From assembly GCA_009760855.2 (NCBI GenBank), contig WPIO01000002.1, forward strand, positions 5,111,001-5,175,000: a DNA stretch of 64,000 nt. Direction: 5' to 3'. This DNA comes from Cristatella mucedo. Its lineage: Eukaryota > Bryozoa > Phylactolaemata > Cristatellidae. The position numbers and the translations under genes are program-made. The notes below the pieces were generated by a model. That model did no database searches. It saw only the letters and a list, made by a program, of their open reading frames with translations, and was not told the DNA's origin. How positions within the stretch are numbered: position 1 is the stretch's first letter; every line of letters begins with the position of its first letter. Below, piece by piece: positions 31,231 through 58,919 of the stretch.

Positions 31231-31362
31231 CCTATGGGTCTTGGCCAAGGGGTAAGGTGCTTGCTCTTCATGATCAAGATCGCGGATTCGTGTCCTGAAG
31301 TGGGTGATCAGTTTTGACCACTGCAAGCGGTAGGGATAGCCAAAAGTCTAAAAAGGGTTAAC
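31231..31362 (+). mobile_element. SINE family B, partial
   Basis: Head 'ggggtaaggtgcttgctct', then 'agtgggtgatcagttttgac' and 'gcggtagggatagcc'. The 3' tail is lost. Confidence 0.75.
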
Positions 31363-31469
31363 ACTTCAATATTTTGGAAGTTTTTTTTAATAATTTTTTG
31401 TAAGTTTTTGAAGTTGGCCTTCCAAAGATAACAAGCTGTAAATGCAACCCAAAGTTTTGACAACTCAAA

Positions 31470-31630
31470 TAATTCATTTGTATAATTCATCTATATAACG
31501 CCCTAAGAGAACTTAGTCTTTATTTAGGCGTTCACATACTCCACGGGACTAGAGTTCACGACCTCAGGTCAATAAATACTTTCACCTTGACCTCGGTCGC
31601 TAGGCACTTTAACCAGTAGGCCTTAACCGG
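31470..31630 (-). mobile_element. SINE family A
   Basis: Minus-strand copy with 'ccctaagagaacttagtctt' and 'gagttcacgacctcaggtca'. It has an internal expansion of about 30 bp relative to consensus, as in the copies at 22150 and 35938. Confidence 0.78.
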
Positions 31631-31639
31631 CGTAGCGAC

Positions 31640-32606
31640 CGGAACATAGTACACAAAGCAGTCAAAAGCACAGCGCTGATATGGCATTGGTGCGGTGAGA
31701 GATTTCCTCTGTGCTGTACCAATAGAGTGCCATTATTTTAGAATCTTTCTAAGTGGCGAGTCTCATCTAATACGACGAATTACACAGGCGATCTCTTTCC
31801 TATATCTATGGACCTCCCCCAGATCCATCCAGTGTGCCTATGAAAGTGGGAGCCGGCGTTCGGCGCGAGAGCGGAGCCTCATAAGGAATGGGGTAATAAT
31901 GCTTCTATTTCTAAAAAAATGTTTAACGTGAATTAGTAAAACTTTTTTAAGACTGCGATAGGAGAATCCGTATGGATACTTACTACGGCAGGTCGCCGGC
32001 GATAGTCGAGAGCATTCGTTACCGCGGGACAAGCGGAGGAGTGGCGACCTCGTCCACCTGCAGTTGCTCAGGGAGTTGCGCGGTCCACCAAGGTAAGCTC
32101 TAACAGATTTATTGAAGCGAGTAAATTCGTGCGTATTTTCTATTTACTGCGAGTTGACCACGTTCCCGTTATGTCGGCAGCGGTGCTGTGGGGCGCGGTA
32201 GTAAGCCCTAGTGGTAGCAAGCCCGTGCGGTCGTCCCGTCGTGCCGGCCTTGGCAGCACCGGTGGAACAGAATTGCCAGCCGTCTTCTAAGCCGCTCGAG
32301 TTCTTGGCCGCTGCTGCCTGCTGTTGATTGAGACGCGCTCGTCCCGCGACGTCGCTTTTGCCGTCCGACGTCACGCACAAAGGCTGGCAAGAAGAGGCAA
32401 ACGGGTTCTTCCAGATATTTCGGCGCTCTCGCACGCCCCCTCCCCTTGGCGCTCTAGAGTTCCGTCGTCCAAGTCACGCAATGGAAAGCCAGAGTTTTCA
32501 TCCTTGTTGCTGCTATTTCGGAGCATAGGAGCAGCAGTGCTTGTCCGATCACGGGCTCGCACTGAGTGCTGCATGCGTTATGCGGAGCATCGACAGCTCT
32601 TGGCTT
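31640..32606. other. Intergenic, GC-rich, no recognised gene
   Basis: The 32150-32580 part is CpG-rich with overlapping open frames on both strands but no homology I recognise. It could hold a promoter or an exon of an unknown gene. Confidence 0.3.
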
Positions 32607-32880
32607 CTTACGCAACGACAACTACTCTCCTGCTGCCGACTGTGGCTCATCTTTGTCAGCGGTCCTGAGCTGCTACTTCTATGCTACTCACTACGTCAAC
32701 TGCTCTCCTGACTCTGCTATGCATTCCCACTTTTTCTTTGTTGCGTGAGACGAAGTCTGTTGGCTACCGAATGCATACCGAAAGGCGCTTAGGCTGTGAG
32801 TGCGCTATGCAAAACTCTCCTGCGTAACACCCACATGGTCTTTATGACTTTGTGGAGTCACAGACGGAGATAGATTGGCT
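32607..32880 (+). mobile_element. LINE family B, 3' end
   Basis: Plus-strand copy beginning in FLRNDNYSPAADCGS and running through 'gagacgaagtctgttggcta' to 'tttgtggagtcacagacgga'. Confidence 0.87.
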
Positions 32881-32934
32881 TGCACAGGTTCTGCCGGCGT
32901 AGCTGATGCTCGCTCGCTTGCTGGCTTACTCACC

Positions 32935-33236
32935 TATTTACTTTATTTACCTATTACTTCACCTATTTAGGACAGCATTTAGTGGGTCCCTGTGATTCGT
33001 CCTTGATGTGCTTATGCGTGCTGACACTGTGCATGCTGCCACTAACCACATTTGCATGCTGACCCTGTGAATGTCACCCCTAACCATGTTATTCATTTTG
33101 TTTGTTTTTCAAGCATGATTTTACTTACCATTCAATTGCATTTAACTTTGCAGCAAATGTAAAGCGCCTAGAAAGAGATTAAGTTCTCTGATGGCACTTT
33201 ATCTAGTGCATTATTATTATTATTATTATTATTACT
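32935..33236 (+). mobile_element. LINE family A 3' UTR with (ATT)n tail
   Basis: It is nearly colinear with 45238-45497: 'ggacagcatttagtgggtcc', 'gcatgctgccactaaccaca', then 'agaaagagattaagttctct' and (ATT)8. No coding part is retained. Confidence 0.9.
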
Positions 33237-33455
33237 CTTGAACTGACGAATAAAAGTCATGCTTTCATGCATCAGAGGAGGTTACACATTAAGCCCTGCA
33301 AAAATGGTCGGTTTGACAAGTGCCCGTGCTTACAGGAAAGTTATGTGTCCTGAAAGGTTGCTTACAGAGAGGTTCGACTGTAATTTTATCCACCCGTTTG
33401 TATGGCCTATTCTGTAGAACATTCAGGCATAAAGCAGTAGTCCAAACGACGCTTT

Positions 33456-33590
33456 TAGGTTTGGTCCAGCGGTTAAGGTGCTCACCCCGACCAAGGTCTG
33501 GCTGATTCCGTGAGCTCGAGCCCCGAGGCATATGTGACGCGCCTGAATAGTGATCAAGTTCTCTTAGGGCAATATACAAATGAATTATAT
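33456..33590 (+). mobile_element. SINE family A, full length
   Basis: Head 'ggtttggtccagcggttaag', B-box-like 'gagctcgagccccgaggca', tail 'ctcttagggc' and 'atatacaaatgaattatat'. Confidence 0.88.
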
Positions 33591-33654
33591 ATTTTTTTAT
33601 CGTTTGGCTCTCGAAAAGCTTGTTGTGGCGAATAGAAATGTTTCGTCTCCACAA

Positions 33655-33760
33655 GGTTACTTTAGCATCTTACACTGGGTACCTGCGAAAAACCAGCTTA
33701 AAGGTCTCACCATTTTGCTTTGGGTCCTGTCGGTTCTGGCACACTTTAGGGCCGGGAGAG
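33655..33760 (+). mobile_element. LINE RT C-terminal scrap
   Basis: The frame reads ILHWVPAKNQLKGLTILLW, resembling the LHWLPV..RI.FK segment of CR1/L2 reverse transcriptases. Short and frame-broken. Confidence 0.5.
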
Positions 33761-33934
33761 GCCCCAAATTCAATTGCAGCTAGCAAGTAAGGCATGGTGG
33801 ACATTAGCATTATAGAAATAGCATTCAAGCTACTTGGACACGCTTGGCCACACACGTGCTCAGTTCTATGCTGTAGCAGGCCAATGCGACTGCCGTCTTA
33901 CTAGGTACAAGTACAACAGCCAAGCTAATTGAAC

Positions 33935-34032
33935 TGCTGGCCTTAACGACCAGGGTCGTGGGTCCGAGCCTGGCTGTATTTGAAAAGTGCCTGCAATGAG
34001 ATCAAGTTCTCTTAGGCACTATACAAATGAAA
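33935..34032 (+). mobile_element. SINE family A, 5'-truncated
   Basis: It retains 'cagggtcgtgggtccgagcc' and 'tcaagttctcttaggcacta'. The A-box half is missing. Confidence 0.78.
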
Positions 34033-34064
34033 TATTTTTTTTATTTATCTATTTTAGCTCACGA

Positions 34065-34265
34065 GTATGTGATATCACATATTTTAGATTATTGCAATTT
34101 CCTGTATTCAGGGCTCTCGACTTAATCGGCTACAACTGCTGCAAAACTCAGTAGCTCGTCGTCTCTGTATGTCGTCAGTGTAGTTAGTAGCTGCCTCAGC
34201 ACTCCACTTTTGTGTGAGCTTCATTATCTCCCCATCAAGCATCGAATCGACTTCAAGAGAACCTC
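34065..34265 (+). mobile_element. LINE RT C-terminal fragment
   Basis: Broken frames read HILDYCNFLYSGLST, NRLQLLQNSVARRL and ELHYLPIKHRIDFK, the usual order of the RT C-terminal part. It lies about 400 bp upstream of the ferroportin start codon. Confidence 0.65.
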
Positions 34266-34673
34266 TGTGATGCTGACTGGTGGCTTCACTCGCTTGCACC
34301 AGCCCTCCTTGCTGTTATAGTCACGTGCTCTCGAACCTCCTGCTCCTTCGTGGGTTCCAGTCTTCTCGCTGATTCTCTCACTAAATTGGAATATTTTGAC
34401 CTCGCCCGGTTGGGTGCAACAGCTTGTCAGGCGGTGAGCGACGACAACTTCTACTGGCCGTCCGCCGGCGCGTCCTTTTCTTTCGACCGGGTCCTGCTTC
34501 GATTCGATTGGCGGCGCAGTGCCGAGCCGCCTGCACATTGATGGCTCGACGATTGAGCACTTGGCTGCCGCAGCTGCTGCAGGCAGCTGTCGTTTATAAT
34601 TCCAGCCACCCCCCTCGGATCTGCGGCGGCAACTCATCCGAAAGCCGCCATCCGTCGCCCGGTCCACGCACGA

Positions 34674-52700
<18,027 letters not shown>

Positions 52701-52979
52701 GTAGGACTGCCAAGTTCATTGGTATGTTTATATTTGGAAATGCGCACACATAGTGCAACGCACTCGTTCATCCGCAAGCCAGTTTCGAGTGCGGGGTGGA
52801 GCGCTGCCGTGACATTCCATTTGTACAGTAATAACATATAGTTCTTCCACGACGTTCATAACGGTGCGGCTCGTCCGGCCGATGTGCTTGACTTGGGTAG
52901 GTAGGTTTATCAGATCCACATTCGCGACCTGCTTGTTGCTAGGACACAGAAGATGATGCTTATGCGGCTGTCTCTGCGG

Positions 52980-53096
52980 TCAAGCATCGGTTTCGCCCCC
53001 ACTTTCTTCGAGAATTGGGACGATGAGGTTGTCATTGGCCATGAGGTTGTACTTGAGCACGAACGTGCTGAATCGCCTGCACAGAGCCGTCTCGTT
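52980..53096 (-). CDS. MOB4: MOB4 exon 7 with stop
   Basis: It encodes [19 protein letters not shown], then [11 protein letters not shown] and a short tail ending GGETDA, stop TGA. The intron before it is 156 bp. Confidence 0.95.
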   Translation of the reverse strand, partial: NETALCRRFSTFVLKYNLMANDNLIVPILEESGGETDA

Positions 53097-54647
53097 CTAC
53101 AGCACGACATTGCAAAATAAGTTGTCTGCTAATAAGCTTTCCACTAAGCTAGCTGCTCAAAAGTCAGTCAGGCAACAGTCAAAGCAATACCAATACAAGT
53201 ATAGAGCCAAAGCAAGTGTGCGCCAGCGAGATTTGCAGTTGGCTGTACCTACCTCGAACTCGTCAAATATCGACCTATGATGAAAATAGGCGTGAGAAAA
53301 TATCCGGTAAACGCGACGGCAGACAGATCCCAATTTAGCTACTGACGACTCCTTAATACTTACTCTGCAGAAAAAGTAAAGTTGATGTCAAATGATGTGA
53401 CAGGAGCATTTGTTGTACGAACATGGAAGTAGCGGGACTGAACTGTTAGCCAGCAGATGCGTATGCTCACCAAATTGCCAAGAACGAGATACAGTTCTCT
53501 CAGGATGCTATTGCAGGAACTATTACTATGAAAGTGAAAGCACTAGCAGTGTCAAGAAGACTAGAGCTGGCTGTAGTCGAATCTATCAAGTACTTGAAGC
53601 TCTGAGACTCAGATGACTTCGTTACAGCAACTGAAGTATACTGTACCCACCATACTCTTTATCAACTGCATATTGTATGTTCTTAGTAAGGGTGTCACTG
53701 TGTAGCATCAACTTAGATTTGAGGTGATCCTGCACAAGGCACAATGGGAAGTCATGCTCATCTGCCCAGACTAACGATAGCAGGCTTTACTAGCCACTTA
53801 AAAAAATATAGCCTTGGCAGCCTCTCGACCACACATGCAACTCTCAAGTCCTCAGCACTGTCACAATCAGCCTCGATTCAAGGCATGTGTGGGATAGTGA
53901 TGAACAAGCTGACAGCCGGCCCATTAAGACATAGTACCAGTCGCAGCGTATTTGCTGTGATAGCAAATCCTTTCCAAGCCTCTAGAAACCTCACGAATGC
54001 CTAGCCAAGGAAGTCAATCTCCTAGTTAATGCATTAGACAAAGGCAAGAGGGATAAGCATTCGCAGATGAATGATGACCTGATCAATTAAGCATAATTTA
54101 TCCGTGCGCAGTGATATTGTAGTGATCACGAAGGGAATGGTAATATTCTGAAAAGTTCCCTTCACCTCGATCATGAATGCCGACCTGGGTGCACCCGGTG
54201 TTCGTGGAATTTTGTCGATAGGTCTCATCTGAGATTTAAGTCAAAGTATACAGCTCAGATAAGCATTTTGTAATCACTCGAAGCATAGTTACGACAAGCA
54301 GCCACTCATCTAGCGAGTGCAATTGCAGATCTTCGACTAATTCAGCCTTACACCTATGCATTCTACCTTCTATCTTGATTCAGAACATTATAAACAAACT
54401 CCATTAATACATACACTTTTAGCCCCGTCCCAGGCTTATTCAGTCTTGCAGTGTTTACCAAGACCGCCAGCTTGTCTTAAAAGCAGACAGTGGGCATCCA
54501 GGTGAGAATATTAGCAGGCTGCTGCCCTGCCCATGGAATAAGACACCACCTTTAATGGCCACGGTCTTCGACTCGAGCCCTGCTTGCTGACATTGAGTAT
54601 GCAACACCTAACCATTCGGTCAAGCTTCTTTTAGAGCATATATAGTG

Positions 54648-54708
<61 letters not shown>

Positions 54709-54891
54709 AGTTCTCTGATGCTATACGAATGTATTACTATTATTATTATATGTAAAGTTGTAAAGTGCTTGGATAAAATTAAGTTCTCCTAGGGTGCTAC
54801 ACAAATGAATTATACATATAAACAACTGTGTTGGCATGGTGTATTCATTGACAGTTAACACATCGGTCAGGGTATGACTTAATTCTACCAA

Positions 54892-54959
<68 letters not shown>

Positions 54960-57900
54960 CGAGAGGATTGGCCTCATAACTTGCAAGCGATTGGGTAGCC
55001 CAGTGGTTGCTACAACTACACACAGTATGGGATAGTCAGAATTTGCAAAATGCTGCTTACCTGCTGGGGAAGTACTTGCTGCTGCTTAACAGACAGGCAG
55101 CACCGTCAAGAGTGTGCCTTGTATAGTCTATAGCTGGGCACTACAATAAATACAAATTTATAATACTGCTGTTGTGCAAGCAAATACACTTTTTCACACA
55201 TAAACTACACAGTAAAACCCTATTAAGATAGCACAAGATCATTAAAGAGGCTATGCCAAATAGGCCAAACCAGGCACTGGGGTATTGTAAGAAATATACT
55301 TTCTTGGATGTAAAAGTAGGTCTGCAGGAGGTATCAACAGCAAATACGTCTTCAGTTATGATACCGAGTGGGAGCGACCCTGTACCATTCGAAGTCGAAG
55401 TTTAGGCCAATAGCCTCCCAACGCCACCGCAGCTACTTGTTTTAACAATGGACTAACGTCAAACTTGCTTTAATGCCACACACATACTGAGCAGGACCCA
55501 CTATCAGATGATACATGCAATTCTGCTAACGAGCAAATACAATGCTGCAAACTTGGCCGAGCAGATGTATCGAGCTTAACGATGATTACTTGCTTCAGTA
55601 GCCACATGACTGATACATTGGTAACTCAGCTTACGAGTTTAAATCGTTCCGTGCCGGAGCTCGTAACTCAAATTATTCGTACGTCAAATCAATTTTCCCC
55701 ATTGCAATGAATTAAAATGCCACTAATCTGTTCCGAACCCCAAAAGACTGCGATTTTTAGTCACGTTTTTAAATTAAAAAATTACTTCAAGAGCTTATGC
55801 AGGTAACAATATTGTAACGGCAATAACGGCAGCTCCAGAAAATAGCGATAGCGATGCAACAAATTGTAACATACATATCAAATAAGGAATGATGGTCTGG
55901 TACAGCGTCATAGCGGTCACGACCGTCAGCCGGCTGTGGAATGATCCTGACCGGCGGAGAAAAAATTTATCAGCGTCTGTCTCTTTAACTGAAGAGCTGC
56001 AGCCTGGCTCACAGAGCACACAAGGATAAAGCATACACAAAGATGAAGCATTCTCCTACCAAGAGCACGTACGCACCTCTTTGGGAGTCTTGTGAGCAGC
56101 ACAGAGGAATATCCACTGTTCTGTCGCTGTCATCTGCGTACAGGTCTCCGGATTGCACTCTTCCTGCAAAGGCCGCGGTGCACATGTAGCAACAGTCCCT
56201 TATGACAAGGCTGCCAGCACAGCAGCAACTGTCCGAGATTGATTACCTGAAGCCTAACTGCCAGTCCATTGAGCTCCATACAAAATTGTCTAAAAGGAAA
56301 AGGTTAACACATTTTATTGACAATCCCCCTTGAATTTTGGAAGTCTCTTTAAGAGGACTGCATCCACAGCTAGCCATTACCTCAGATCCCCGTCTATGAT
56401 TAGGAACTGTCTACCACGGTGGCTTGCTAAAAATTTAACTGGCTCCCTGGTTCTGTGGGCTGGACTACAGCAATTTAGTTTAGGCAGGCCACCGAAATAG
56501 CTATAAAGCCTGTGCAGCTGGAGATGAGTATGGATGCAAAGCTAGTCAACAAACCACAGAGGTTAAGCGATATGTCTACTTTGCTGACGAAACTACAACG
56601 GCTCTCCAAAGATTAATGGATATAAAGCAAAATTCTAACGCATAATAATAATACACTTGATAAAGCGCCCTCAGAGAACTCAAATCTCTTTATAGGCACT
56701 TCAAATTTGCTGCAAAGGGAAACACGATTGACTGGTGAATAATATGCTTGATAAACAACATGAATAACGTGGTTAGGGGTGACATGCACAGGGTCAGCAC
56801 GCAAGTGTGGTTAGTGGCAGCATGCAACAGTGTCAGCACGAATAGGCAAATAAAGGACGAATCACAGTGACCTACTAAATGCTGTCATAAATAGGTGTTT
56901 TTAAGTTCTTTTTAAATGTGGTCAGGTCAGGGGATGTTCTGACGCAAGTCGGGAGTGAGTTCCATACATTGGGAGCATACGAATTAAATGCAGGTCTCCA
57001 AAAGATTTGAGGTTTGTAGGAGGTATTGGTAAACTGCTAGATTCCGAATAGCGGGTGGTACGACACTTTGCCTGGAGGGGGAGTAGATCTGAAAGATAGG
57101 CTGGAGCCAAAGAACGAAGTGACCTAAAAGTGAGCAACAAAACCTTGAAGTCGATCCGTTGCTTGACTGGTAGCCAGTGCAGGTCGGCGAAAAGGGGTGT
57201 GATGGGGCAATTGCGACACTCACGACAGACAAGCCAAGCTGCAGAGTTTTGCACCAGCAGTAACCGCCTGATTGCACATGCCGGTAGGCCAGCAGGCCCA
57301 CAAAGCTTGCCACGGCTTGGTTCCTTCATACCTACCTCAACTGCAGCACCAGATTCAGACACCCCGGGCCCTTAGGTAATCTATGGACAATAAATTAGCT
57401 GTTCCATTCCTACTTACTCAAAGACTGCTGGGGACAGAAGCGTTTGCTCTGCAGATTCTATAATAATAATAAATTTGTATAGCACCCCCAAAAAACTGAA
57501 TCTCTCTCTAGGTACTTTACAGATAGTGCATATAAAGCATCACCAAATGTTTGTTGGTAATATCCGCAAGCAGCAGGTACAGTGTGAGCAGGCACATGCA
57601 CACGGAAGGACGAATCACAAAGACCCACCACATGCTTAAGTAAAAATGTGGATTTTAAGCTTTTTTAAATGTCATGTCAGGGGACGTTGTGACGTAGGTT
57701 GGTAGTGAGTTCCAAGCTTTGGGAGCATAAGAACTAAAGGCGCGTGTGATTATTCGCCTGGTGGAGTAGTTCTGATAAGTAGGCTGCAGCCAGAGAATGA
57801 AGAGACCTAAAAGTAAGTGACAACCTTGAAGTCAATGCGCTACTTGACTGGGATCCAGTACAGATCGGAGAGAAGTGGTGTGATGTGCTAATTTCACCGC

Positions 57901-58846
57901 TCACGACAGATGAGCCTAGCTAGCTGCAGAATTTTGCAACAACCAGCAAGACGGTAGACCAGCAAGCAGTGAGTTACAGAAGTCGAGACGAGATGACACA
58001 AATGCATGGACCAATTTAGGCATAGTATCCCTGTCTAAAAAAGCCCAAATTTTTACCCATTTTTACCCGTGTTATGTAGCTAAAAGTAGGCAGACTTGAC
58101 TGGAGCTGATGTGGTCGTCTAATGTCATTTGGAACAGGACACCTACATTACACGCAGAATCAACAGGCGATATGCTGGCTGAGCGGCAGGTTTTCAAATT
58201 TCTGAATCACACTAGGTTTGCCCATAACTAGTAAATAATAGTAACATATTTGTTATAGCGGCCTCAGAGAATTCAATCTCTTTCTAGGCACTTTACATCT
58301 ACTACAAAGGAAGCATGATAGAATGGTCAGTTGCAGCATGTTCAAAGACAAGCATACTGGCAGAACTCCAGGCTCGCTGCCGACCGGCAACAAAGGGGAA
58401 AGGGTACAGCCCTAAGTGACACGGAAAGCCATCGATCAATGCCTCACACTGTCATAATAATTCAGCACGAAATTCGACGGCATCAGTTGGAAGTCAACCA
58501 CTAGAGCAAGGGCAGGGCCGTTGAACAAGTTAGCAGTGGGTTTCGTCCGAAATGAAGGAGCAGACTCCCAGCCACCCAAGAGCAGCCAACCAACCTCCCA
58601 CCCCGGGGGGGGGGACTGCCACCCCATCCCTGAATTTGTACTACTTTAGTCAGTGGAACTCACTTCCACAATTCTTATATGCAACGACATCTGCTCTCCT
58701 GTTCCCGACTGTGGCACATCCTTTCCAGCCATCTTGAGCTGCTACTTCCATGCTACTCACTTCCTCGACTACCCTCCTGATTCACCCATGTAATGCATTT
58801 CCATCTGTAACTATACAAAGACTAAGTGGGTGTTAAAGACTTCATC

Positions 58847-58919
<73 letters not shown>

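Larger units (their letters stand above)
56345..58850 (+). mobile_element. LINE family B copy broken by two LINE A insertions
   Basis: Family B segments lie at 56345-56641, 57298-57460 and 58640-58850. They are colinear with 22430-22705, 22706-22860 and 22870-23130. The gaps are filled by minus-strand LINE A copies. Family B must therefore have been inserted first. Confidence 0.82.

Noticed and set aside
34509-34531. CAGTGC loop in a GC stem upstream of the ferroportin ATG, as in an iron-responsive element
   Set aside because: A canonical IRE needs a bulged C five bases 5' of the loop and five paired bases. Here only two pairs close the loop, and the bulge is on the 3' side.
55795-56040. 81-codon minus-strand frame with two hydrophobic stretches next to MOB4 exon 4
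   Set aside because: It lies in MOB4 intron 4; the real next exon (55061-55140) continues the MOB4 frame. The segment adjoins a MITE and probably belongs to it.
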